Below are positions 15,564 to 22,359 of a stretch of 64,000 bases of DNA, piece after piece; the first letter of the stretch is position 1, and the number at the start of each line of letters is the position of its first letter. A program made the position numbers and the translations under genes. A model generated the notes under the pieces. It did no database searches and was not told the origin of the DNA. It worked only from the letters and a program-made list of their open reading frames with translations. The DNA lies in assembly GCA_965601975.1 (NCBI GenBank), contig OZ271856.1, positions 1,798,001 through 1,862,000 on the forward strand. Direction: 5' to 3'. The stretch comes from JANQIO01 sp965601975 (GTDB lineage Bacteria; Pseudomonadota; Gammaproteobacteria; Pseudomonadales; Halieaceae).

Positions 15564-16360
15564 GATCAAGGGGTCAGACTCCTTGAAAGAGCATGATTCG
15601 CCAACTACCGTGATACCATCAACAGTCGATATTTTCATGCGACCAAGGACGGCAGCATGGCCAGATTACCTCGACTCTTCGTGCCCGGATGTTCTCACCA
15701 TGTGATTCAACGTGGTAACAACCGGGTTGCCTGTTTTTATGAACCTCGCGATTACGAGTTCTATCTGAGTGAACTCCAATCATCTGCCGAGCAATTCGGG
15801 GTGGCTATTCACGCCTACGTTTTGATGACCAATCATGTGCATCTTCTGGTTACACCCGAGTCGGCCTGTAGTTCCGGGAAGATGATGCAGTCGTTGGGCA
15901 GGAAATATGTCGGCCACATCAATTCAACATACCATCGCAGCGGTACGCTGTGGGAAGGGCGCTACAAATCGACGTTGGTGGACTCAGATACCTACTTGTT
16001 GGTCGTCAGCCGCTACATTGAGCTGAACCCAGTACGCGCGGGGATGGTGTGCACACCAGGGGAATATCCCTGGACCAGCTATCATGCCAACGCGCTGGGG
16101 CAGCCCAATCCATTGCTAACACCACACTCGGTGTATGTGGAGCTTGCGAATCAGCCGGAGGTGCGACAGAGCCGCTACCTTGCGTTGTTTGAGAAAGAAA
16201 TCGGGCAGGACGCACTGGAAGAGATCCGCGAGTGTACGAACAAATCCTGGGCTCTGGGCAGCGACACGTTCAAAGACAGCATTCGTGGAGCGGCAAACCG
16301 ACGCGTCGAGTCTTTCGGCTGGGGTGGGAATCGGAAATCAAGGAGTCTGACCCCTTGATG
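15564..16360 (+). mobile_element. RAYT2 element bounded by family B repeats
   Basis: Left boundary: a B repeat at 15564-15589, GATCAAGGGGTCAGACTCC followed by TTGAAAG. Right boundary: its inverted counterpart at 16338-16360. The leader between repeat and gene (AAAGAGCATGATTCGCC and on) is also found truncated behind isolated B copies at 13074-13095 and 15207-15239, so B copies with flank are left-end fragments of this element. Confidence 0.8.
15657..16358 (+). CDS. REP-associated tyrosine transposase (RAYT2)
   Basis: A 233-residue Y1/HUH transposase of the RAYT group, paralogous to RAYT1 (shared MAR-PRL-VPG start and QRGN) but clearly diverged. The metal motif is H60-V-H62 in MTNHVHLLV and the catalytic tyrosine is Y120 in SRYIELNPVRAG. 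A TLWEGRYKS motif precedes it. AAGGA lies about nine bases before the ATG. The last residues (SRSLTP) and the TGA are encoded by the family B repeat, which also ends the convergent DUF1415 gene, so the two coding regions overlap by 21 bases. It appears intact. Confidence 0.93.
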   Translation: MARLPRLFVPGCSHHVIQRGNNRVACFYEPRDYEFYLSELQSSAEQFGVAIHAYVLMTNHVHLLVTPESACSSGKMMQSLGRKYVGHINSTYHRSGTLWEGRYKSTLVDSDTYLLVVSRYIELNPVRAGMVCTPGEYPWTSYHANALGQPNPLLTPHSVYVELANQPEVRQSRYLALFEKEIGQDALEEIRECTNKSWALGSDTFKDSIRGAANRRVESFGWGGNRKSRSLTP

Positions 16361-16922
16361 TTGATAGAAGCTTCTTGAGGTATTTGCTGCCGAGTTGGTT
16401 GAGTACGGCGATGTTTCTGTCGGGAATGCCCTCCGCATCCGGGTGGCTGGCGACGGCGCGGGCAACGCTGTCTTCGCGAAGTATATGCAGCATCGGATAA
16501 GGGGAGCGGTTGGAGTAATTCTCTGCGTCTTGTGGCTGGGTACCGGCAAACTGGTATTCCGGGTGGAAGCTCGCGATCTGGTACACCCCGTCAAGTGACG
16601 TCTGCACGAGGAGCTGATCACAGGCTTCCAGGAACTGATTAAAGTCGAGGAAATCTCGCAGGATGCGGGGGTGAATCAGCAGCGTTGTCTCAATGTCGGG
16701 TTCGCGGTTCAACCGCTCCAGTTCATCACTCAGGGCCAGCAGTAGCTGCGCTTCATCTTGGGCGTTGGTCACACAAAATCGCACCGAGCCAGCCACCAGT
16801 TCCCGCTTGGCGAAGGGACACAGGTTGTGTGCCACCACAAGGCGCTCAACCCATTGTCGCGTGGTGTTGATGATGTCGTCGTCCAGCGGTGTACCCAGTT
16901 GATTTGTTATTGCTGCCGCCAC
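16338..16922 (-). CDS. DUF1415 family protein
   Basis: A 194-residue cytoplasmic protein with the DUF1415 signatures AHNLCPFAKRE, SFHPEYQFAG and NRSPYPMLHILRE. Function is unknown; the conserved Cys, His and Asp residues hint at an enzyme. I start it at the GTG at 16922, which has AGGAG eight bases upstream, rather than at a TTG at 16967 that lies in a family B repeat. The last six residues (SRGQTP) and the stop come from another B repeat, so the native C-terminus has probably been replaced. The gene converges on RAYT2 and lies between two B copies of the same orientation (16338-16360 and 16962-16984). Confidence 0.85.
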   Translation of the reverse strand: MAAAITNQLGTPLDDDIINTTRQWVERLVVAHNLCPFAKRELVAGSVRFCVTNAQDEAQLLLALSDELERLNREPDIETTLLIHPRILRDFLDFNQFLEACDQLLVQTSLDGVYQIASFHPEYQFAGTQPQDAENYSNRSPYPMLHILREDSVARAVASHPDAEGIPDRNIAVLNQLGSKYLKKLLSTSRGQTP

Positions 16923-16961
16923 TCTGAATGCTCCTGTATTTTCTGGCAAGCGACAACGGAC

Positions 16962-17031
16962 GATCAAGGAGTCTGACCCCTTGAAATTGGGGCGGCCCAG
17001 AAAGGAAAAAACCTTACTCTGACCCCAATAT
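16962..17031. repeat. B repeat plus partial A element
   Basis: An inverted B copy (16962-16984) is followed at once by a variant A structure (16986-17031): ATTGGGGCGGCCC on the left and CCTTACTCTGACCCCAAT on the right. It marks the right border of the repeat-rich region. Confidence 0.75.
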
Positions 17032-17043
17032 TGCTCTCTTCAA

Positions 17044-17066
17044 AGTAAACTTTCGTTTAGTTTACT
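17044..17066. promoter_or_regulatory. Inverted repeat AGTAAAC-N9-GTTTACT
   Basis: Two exact seven-base arms around nine bases, in an AT-rich stretch at the head of the long leader of the zinc-ribbon membrane protein gene. It could be an operator or part of the promoter region. No regulator can be named. Confidence 0.35.
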
Positions 17067-17079
17067 AATTCCTTGATTT

Positions 17080-17210
17080 CATTAAGATAAAGGTAAGTCG
17101 CAGCATTGCGGCCGACGGCAAAGCTCCGCAGAGGGTGCCGGAAGAAAGACCATGGCTACATGAGCGATCTGCAGCGGTTGCACTGGCCCGAGTCACATGA
17201 CCTCGGGCTC
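17080..17210 (+). ncRNA. Structured leader, possible c-di-GMP-I-like riboswitch
   Basis: The 200-base leader of the following gene contains AAGGTAAGTCGCAGC, a CGCA-gcat-TGCG hairpin, GACGGCAAAGCTCCGC at 17113-17128, ATGGCTACATGAGC at 17152-17165, and a final stem GCCCGAG/CTCGGGC at 17186-17208. The order of a short AGG-AA hairpin followed by GACG-CAAAGC recalls the GEMM (c-di-GMP-I) aptamer, but it departs from the consensus at several positions. The call rests on reading by eye. Confidence 0.3.
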
Positions 17211-17267
17211 GTCGAATGCAGAAGGCGAATAATCATAATCACATAACAACAATGCCAGGGGAGAAAC

Positions 17268-18497
17268 ATGTCAGACCAGTCACTGGAGTACCGTGTCCTC
17301 GTCAGCGGTAACGTGCTCGAGGGTCAAGATCGCGAGAGCGTCATCGATGCGTTTGCCTCACTGTTGAAACTCGATGGTGCCAAGGCGGCGTCCTACTTCG
17401 AGGGCAAGCCGCGCATTATCAAGAAGCAGACCGACCAGGCGACCGCCAAGAAGTTTTTGAGTGCCTTCGAGCGCATCGGTGTCGACGCCTCGATGGAGCC
17501 ACTCGAACCTGTGGTTGAGGCCGGCGCCGGCTTGAGCCTCGCGCCGGAGCCCGGTTTGGATAGTACGCCGGAAGAAGAGAAACCTGCCGCCGCAGGTTTG
17601 AGCATGGCGCCGGAGCCCGGCATGGACGCCGCTGCGAAGGCAGAGAAACCTGCAGCCGCAGCCGCGGGGTCGACCATGATGTGCCCGGGCTGCAATACCC
17701 TGCAACCGAAGGCCGAGCAGTGCCCCTCCTGCGGTGTGTTCGTCGACAAGGTCAGGCAGGCACAGGATGCACAACGGGCCCAGGCTGAGGAGGCCGGCGA
17801 AACGTATACGCCCAGTGCCAGCCCCGGCGAAGATAAGCTCGGCATGGGGTCGATCGCGGCAGCCGGTGTGACCGCCCTGCTGGGTGCGCTTGCCTGGATG
17901 GGGATCGCGCTTTCCCTGGAGTACGAATTCGGCCTGGTGGCCTGGCTCATCGGCGGTGCCGTGGGTTTCGCCAGCGCCGTTACAGGTTCGCGCGGCAGTA
18001 CGGCAGGTGCCATGTGCGCCGTGATGGTCCTGTGCTCGATTCTCGGCGGCAAGTTCCTCTTCTACTCAAGCATCCAGTCCAACATCTCGGAGATCATGGC
18101 CGGGGAAAATTTCTGGACGGGCGAGGATGCCCAGTATTGGTTTGAAGAGTACAAATATGACGCCGAACTCTACATGGACGTGGACGGCTCCGAGGAGTCT
18201 CTGCGAGAGTTCATGTTTGAGCGCGATTACACCGAGGCCTATTACGTGGAAGACATCACCAGTGAGGACATTGAGTACTTCCTGGAAAACGATGCTCCCG
18301 ACCTGGAATGGATTGCCAGGGAATCGCCAGGCCTGGAGGCGTGGAGCCAGCGCATGTCCGCGAGCTTCGAGGCCGAAGTCGCGAACATTTCAACCATGGA
18401 CCTGGTGTTCGAAGATCTGGGTCTCCTGGATTTGCTGTTCCTGTTCCTCGGCCTGAGTACCGCCTATCGACTGGGAGACGCTGGCATCTCAAGGTAA
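17268..18497 (+). CDS. Zinc-ribbon membrane protein, unknown function
   Basis: A 409-residue protein with a start supported by GGGGAGAAAC before the ATG. Residues 1-80 form a small domain (LVSGNVLEGQDRESV, then AFERIGVDA) seen at the head of many proteobacterial zinc-ribbon proteins. Residues 87-131 hold two copies of an AGLS(L/M)APEPG(L/M)D linker. A zinc ribbon follows with cysteines 139, 142, 152 and 155. Three hydrophobic segments lie at about 195-265, an acidic region at about 275-355, and a hydrophobic C-terminal segment ends in STAYRLGDAG. It probably sits in the inner membrane with the zinc ribbon in the cytoplasm. The function is unknown. Confidence 0.8.
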   Translation: MSDQSLEYRVLVSGNVLEGQDRESVIDAFASLLKLDGAKAASYFEGKPRIIKKQTDQATAKKFLSAFERIGVDASMEPLEPVVEAGAGLSLAPEPGLDSTPEEEKPAAAGLSMAPEPGMDAAAKAEKPAAAAAGSTMMCPGCNTLQPKAEQCPSCGVFVDKVRQAQDAQRAQAEEAGETYTPSASPGEDKLGMGSIAAAGVTALLGALAWMGIALSLEYEFGLVAWLIGGAVGFASAVTGSRGSTAGAMCAVMVLCSILGGKFLFYSSIQSNISEIMAGENFWTGEDAQYWFEEYKYDAELYMDVDGSEESLREFMFERDYTEAYYVEDITSEDIEYFLENDAPDLEWIARESPGLEAWSQRMSASFEAEVANISTMDLVFEDLGLLDLLFLFLGLSTAYRLGDAGISR

Positions 18498-18514
18498 CTC
18501 GATATGGTGTTACC

Positions 18515-18934
18515 TTGAATATTGATGTTGACCGTGTTGGTTCTCTTCCCGGCAAGGGAAAGGAGAACATCGAACATATCCTGGGTGGGATAGAGGATTT
18601 CCCTTTCCTGATCTACTCCGCCAACGTCAGCGACTTTTCTTCGCTGGAACAGTTCCTGGCAGCGCTGGTCTCCAAGCGCGCTTCCGTGGAGCAGGGGCAT
18701 GTCGACGAGGTCATATTAGGGTGGTACCTGAAAGAACTTCCTGATTTTCGCCAGTTAACTCGCGATGATGTAGAAGGCTTTCGAAGGCTTTATCTAAGGG
18801 TAATCCGAGAGAGAATTCCTCTGGATGAGCATAACTGGCCCGATGCTGAAATCATTGGTCTTATCGATATGGACGAGATGCATGCAGACTTCCTGGTTTC
18901 GACCGATACGCGTTACGTTTTTGTAACTAGCTGA
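18515..18934 (+). CDS. Small AT-rich protein, possible orphan immunity, 5' end unclear
   Basis: About 139 residues if started at the TTG at 18515; the frame stays open to the left but runs over the previous gene, and no ATG or convincing ribosome site is seen. The 5' end may therefore be truncated. Recognisable text includes GIEDFPFLIYSANVSDF and DAEIIGLIDMDEMHADFLVS. It is cytoplasmic, acidic and AT-rich, and lies 20 bases before another gene of the same kind. No family is recognised. Immunity function is a guess from composition, size and neighbourhood. Confidence 0.5.
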   Translation: MNIDVDRVGSLPGKGKENIEHILGGIEDFPFLIYSANVSDFSSLEQFLAALVSKRASVEQGHVDEVILGWYLKELPDFRQLTRDDVEGFRRLYLRVIRERIPLDEHNWPDAEIIGLIDMDEMHADFLVSTDTRYVFVTS

Positions 18935-18954
18935 GCCCCGTTGACAAAAAAACT

Positions 18955-19476
18955 GTGAGAGAGATTGTAGGTTCAAAGAACGAGTTCGCCCTGGAATTCG
19001 TAATGACCGACGAGGCTGCTCGAAATGGGAGTATTTTCTTCTATCTCAATGGTGTGCGATTCGGTGCTGAAGACGAAGAAGAAAATATTAGAGATTTTTT
19101 CTATCGCGTACACGATGGCTATTCGGATCAAGGGCAGGACTTCCCGACCTTGTTTGCTTTGAGTGGCAGTGAGTTCTACGAGGTCTTCAAAGTTAATCGA
19201 GGGGAAGCCGAGGTCACCGACGATAAAATAGCCTCCGCAGCGGCAACGATTGACAATCCAGGTGTCTTTGACCTTGATTACATCATTCGAGCGGAATACG
19301 CCTTTGACAATTTTTTTGTCGCACTGATACCCGATGGCGATCAAGAAAAGCTGATAGTCCAATACGACGGCTCACCCGAATTCGTTGAGTGTGTCATGCA
19401 GCGAGGCACATTTTTTGATGCATTCGCTGTCATGTACCACAAATGCAAGGCGTTGCCTTCAACAGCGTTGGTTTGA
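18955..19476 (+). CDS. Imm42-like putative immunity protein
   Basis: A 173-residue soluble acidic protein. The opening (VGSKNEFALEF, then GSIFFYLNGVRFG) resembles immunity proteins of the Imm42 type, which begin with a G-x-x-x-x-FAIE strand followed by a Y-I-N-G turn. The start is a GTG at 18955, the first start codon after an in-frame TAG; no strong ribosome site is visible. The gene is AT-rich and has no toxin gene next to it, so it would be an orphan immunity gene. Confidence 0.5.
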   Translation: MREIVGSKNEFALEFVMTDEAARNGSIFFYLNGVRFGAEDEEENIRDFFYRVHDGYSDQGQDFPTLFALSGSEFYEVFKVNRGEAEVTDDKIASAAATIDNPGVFDLDYIIRAEYAFDNFFVALIPDGDQEKLIVQYDGSPEFVECVMQRGTFFDAFAVMYHKCKALPSTALV

Positions 19477-19505
19477 TAGCGTCCCCCGGATTCTGAGTAA
19501 ACTTT

Positions 19506-20276
19506 ATGGAATCCATATTCGACCTCGTAGCTCTCGCATTCATCATCCAATGGGTGATGTTTGTTCCGGCGTACCTGCTGCAGACCGAGCGTTTCTACGA
19601 CCTCACCGGCAGCCTTACCTATATCGCATTGGCATTGGGTGCCTTGGCGCTGGCGCCGCAGCTGGACGCACCCCGGTTGCTGATTGGCGGCCTGGTGATT
19701 GTGTGGGCGGTGCGTCTTGGCAGTTTCCTGTTCCTTCGCATTCGCGCGGACGGCGGTGACACGCGCTTTACCCACATCAAGCCCCACTTCGGTCGTTTCC
19801 TGCTGGCCTGGACTCTGCAGGGGCTGTGGGTGACGGTGACCTTTGCCGCGGGACTCGCGGCGATTACTTCGGCGGGGCCGGCTTCCGTCGGTGTGTTCAC
19901 GCTGCTGGGTGTCGGGCTATGGGTGTTCGGGTTTGTCTTTGAAGTGGTGGCAGACCGACAGAAGCGCGCCTTCCGCCGTGACCCGGCCAACCGCGGGCGC
20001 TTTATCACGCAGGGCCTCTGGCGCTACTCTCGCCACCCCAACTACTTTGGCGAGATCGTGCTCTGGGTCGGCATTGCCGTCATGGCCTTGCCGATGCTAT
20101 CCGGCTGGGCGTACCTGACGCTGGTCTCGCCAGTGTTTGTCTACTTGCTGCTGACCCGCATCAGTGGCGTGAATCTGCTGGAAGCCCAGGGGCGCAAGCG
20201 CTGGGGTGATGACGCGGCCTACCGCGAGTACTGCGAGCGCACGCCGGTACTGGTGCCCGGACCGCCGCGAGCCTAG
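19506..20276 (+). CDS. DUF1295 membrane protein (steroid 5-alpha-reductase fold)
   Basis: A 256-residue inner-membrane protein with six or seven hydrophobic segments. The C-terminal half has the DUF1295 pattern: DRQKRAFRRDP, then GLWRYSRHPNYFGEI and a final W-G-x-x-x-x-YREYCERT. The family is related to isoprenylcysteine methyltransferases and 5-alpha-reductases; substrates of bacterial members are mostly unknown. It begins the ordinary chromosomal region after the AT-rich genes. Upstream, CCCCCGGATTC and GAGTAAAC may be remains of a repeat. Confidence 0.85.
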   Translation: MESIFDLVALAFIIQWVMFVPAYLLQTERFYDLTGSLTYIALALGALALAPQLDAPRLLIGGLVIVWAVRLGSFLFLRIRADGGDTRFTHIKPHFGRFLLAWTLQGLWVTVTFAAGLAAITSAGPASVGVFTLLGVGLWVFGFVFEVVADRQKRAFRRDPANRGRFITQGLWRYSRHPNYFGEIVLWVGIAVMALPMLSGWAYLTLVSPVFVYLLLTRISGVNLLEAQGRKRWGDDAAYREYCERTPVLVPGPPRA

Positions 20277-20341
20277 TTCGAGTCTTCCTTCCATCCCCGC
20301 CCGGCAGTCTATGCTTGAGGCAGTACCCCGGAGACAACGAG

Positions 20342-20824
20342 ATGAACGACACCTACAACCCTGTGGCTCGCCTGAGCGAGCTGCCCACGGAGACTTTTGA
20401 TGGAGATGACAAGTACGGCTGCGAAGACGCCGTGCTGGGGGACCGGCTGCAGCTGACGGCGTTGGGTGCCGTCTACACCACCTTGCCGCCGGGCAAGTCA
20501 GCCTGCCCGTTTCATGTGCATCATGCCGAAGACGAGATGTTCGTGATTCTCGAGGGCTCGGGCAGCTATCGCTTCGGCGAGGCTGTGTATGAGATACAGG
20601 CGGGCGATGTGCTGGGCGCACCCATAGGCGGCGCAGAGTATGCCCACAAGATCACCAACACCGGCGATGGGCCGCTGCGCTACGTTGCCATCTCCAGCAA
20701 AGCGCCGATCGATGTCTGCGAATACCCGGACAGCGGCAAGTTCATGGTGCGCAGCGATGGCAAGGAACAGTTCACTTACGTCGGTCGTGTGGAAAACACG
20801 CTCCACTACTGGGACGGTGAGTAG
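20342..20824 (+). CDS. Cupin-domain protein
   Basis: A 160-residue single-domain cupin. Motif 1 is visible as CPFHVHHAEDEMFVILEGSG (two or three histidines and a glutamate as metal ligands) and motif 2 as GDVLGAPIGGAEYAHKITN. The start at 20342 has GGAG nine bases upstream; an ATG-less extension to 20315 is unlikely. Cupins of this type may be isomerases, dioxygenases or sugar-binding proteins; the substrate cannot be told from sequence. Confidence 0.85.
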   Translation: MNDTYNPVARLSELPTETFDGDDKYGCEDAVLGDRLQLTALGAVYTTLPPGKSACPFHVHHAEDEMFVILEGSGSYRFGEAVYEIQAGDVLGAPIGGAEYAHKITNTGDGPLRYVAISSKAPIDVCEYPDSGKFMVRSDGKEQFTYVGRVENTLHYWDGE

Positions 20825-20827
20825 GGT

Positions 20828-21292
20828 TCACTCGAACCGTAGTTCCATCTGCACATTGCAACGCGCGTAGGGCGAGTCATCCAGCGCCAGGTGTTGGAAG
20901 CCCAGCTTCTCATACAGCGCGATAGCGGGTGTCAGCACGCTGTTGGTTTCCAGGTAGACGCGGGCGGCTCCCAGTTCTTTTGCGCGCTCTATGGCGGCTT
21001 CTCCCAGCAGCACGCCGAGGCCCTGGCCCTGGGCATGTTCCGCCACCGACATCTTCGCCAGTTCGAAGCCGCCGTCATCCATTTTCAGCAGCGCGCAGGT
21101 GCCGATAATCTCGCCGTCCCGCTCGGCCAGCAGGATGCAGCCGCCGGGTGTGAGGACGTTGTCGATCGGGTGGTCCAGTGCCCTGTAGTCGGATGCCTCC
21201 GGCTCCCAGTGCTGCCGAATCCAGGCCAGGTTCAGGTCCCTCCAGGCGTCAGCGTGCTGCGGCTCGAAGTCGATGATGCGGGCTTGGGTCAT
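20828..21292 (-). CDS. GNAT-family N-acetyltransferase
   Basis: A 154-residue acyltransferase. The acetyl-CoA loop (motif A) is AEHAQGQGLGVLLGEAAIERA and the C-terminal ELGAARVYLETNS, then LYEKLGFQ completes the fold. Likely substrate is a small molecule or an amino group of a protein. It lies 37 bases downstream of the LytTR regulator on the same strand, with a perfect family A hairpin between them that ends nine bases before this start codon. No Shine-Dalgarno sequence is seen. Confidence 0.88.
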   Translation of the reverse strand: MTQARIIDFEPQHADAWRDLNLAWIRQHWEPEASDYRALDHPIDNVLTPGGCILLAERDGEIIGTCALLKMDDGGFELAKMSVAEHAQGQGLGVLLGEAAIERAKELGAARVYLETNSVLTPAIALYEKLGFQHLALDDSPYARCNVQMELRFE

Positions 21293-21300
21293 GGGTGGAA

Positions 21301-21346
21301 AATCGGGGTCAGAGTAAGATTAAAAAATCTTACTCTGACCCCGATT
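21301..21346. repeat. Perfect family A hairpin
   Basis: Two exact 21-base arms, AATCGGGGTCAGAGTAAG-ATT and its reverse complement, around a four-base AAAA loop. It spans the last codons and stop of the LytTR gene and the leader of the GNAT gene. Its stability and position suggest it affects expression of the pair, either as a terminator without a T-run or as a 3' end stabiliser. Confidence 0.9.
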
Positions 21347-22196
21347 TTCGGTTCAACTCTTCACGAAAGGCGTCCCGGTAGCGGCGCGAGAGGGTCACCT
21401 CGCCGCCGGTCTTGAGGGCGATGGTGCAGTCGCCGGATTCCAGGGGGGTCAGTGATTCCACGTAGTCCAGGTTGACGCTGTGGGAACGGTGCACCCGCAC
21501 GAAGCCGCGTTCCGCCAGGCTGCCGACCAGGCCGCCCATCGTAGCGCGCAGGGGGTAGACCCGCTCGCCCACGTGCAGGTTCACGTAGTTGCCGGCGGCC
21601 TCCAGCCAGGCCACGTCGTCGACCCTGACCACGAACTCCTTGCCCAGCTTGCGCACCAGGAAGCGCTCCGGTGTCTTTCCGGGCGGGGCGTCCTCGCTGT
21701 TGCTCACCGGCACCGCTTCGCCGCGCAGGCGGCTCATGATGAAGCGGTAGCTGTGCAGGCAGGCCAGCAGGCCGATATAGGCCCAGGCGTCCTTGCGGTA
21801 CTCGTAGACGAAGCTTACCAGCAGGTTGTTGCTGAAGACGTAGTCGATGCCCTGCAGCCCGAAGATGACCTTGCGCAGTCCGACAAACAGCGCGATATGG
21901 GCGGCGCTGTACAGCACCGAAAAGCCCAGGTGGGCCAGCAGGTTGCGCTGCAGCATGCCCCACTTCAGCGGGTAGCGGTTCAGGAACCAGATGATGGCCG
22001 GAATCAGCGCCAGGTTGGAGAGGGCGCTGGAGTACTCGGTGATGAACGGGCTCGACAGGCGGATGTCGGTGCCGGCCCGGCTGGCTTCCATCAGGATGGA
22101 GGTGGCGTTGATCGTGTTGTTGATCAACAGGAACACGGCGAACATCAGTCCGGCGTAGAATGTCTCGTGCCTGAGGTAGCGCTCCAGGGTCATCAT
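21330..22196 (-). CDS. Membrane-anchored LytTR regulator
   Basis: 288 residues when started at the paired ATG codons at 22196; the longer frame upstream reads as non-coding. Four hydrophobic segments fill residues about 15-145. A LytTR DNA-binding domain fills about 185-285 (FLVRKLGKEFVVRVDDVAWLE, NYVNLHVG, GFVRVHRSHSVNLDYVESL, TLSRRYRDAF). Such membrane LytTR proteins act as DNA-binding regulators without a separate receiver domain. The last residues (RKSGSE) and the TAA are from the family A hairpin. The gene is divergent from the acyltransferase gene, with about 160 bases between. Confidence 0.87.
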   Translation of the reverse strand: MMTLERYLRHETFYAGLMFAVFLLINNTINATSILMEASRAGTDIRLSSPFITEYSSALSNLALIPAIIWFLNRYPLKWGMLQRNLLAHLGFSVLYSAAHIALFVGLRKVIFGLQGIDYVFSNNLLVSFVYEYRKDAWAYIGLLACLHSYRFIMSRLRGEAVPVSNSEDAPPGKTPERFLVRKLGKEFVVRVDDVAWLEAAGNYVNLHVGERVYPLRATMGGLVGSLAERGFVRVHRSHSVNLDYVESLTPLESGDCTIALKTGGEVTLSRRYRDAFREELNRKSGSE

Positions 22197-22359
22197 GCCG
22201 TCATTATCGGGTGCGGGCGCGGGCTTCTCAAACCTCCGCCAGCGATCTCGTCCCGGTATTCCGCCGCTTATCACTAAATCCATGCAATTCAACGACTTGC
22301 GCTTCCCGCGCGCGGGGCGCTTGGCCACACTGGCAGAAATTTCCAAAGCACTGTAGACA

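Noticed and set aside
12684..15660. A CRISPR array, suggested by many short repeats
   Set aside because: Repeats occur in both orientations, with irregular spacing and no equal-length spacers, and no cas genes are present. RAYT-linked REP elements explain them.
16923..16967. The longer start (TTG at 16967) for the DUF1415 gene
   Set aside because: The added 15 residues come partly from a family B repeat. A GTG with a good AGGAG site lies at 16922.
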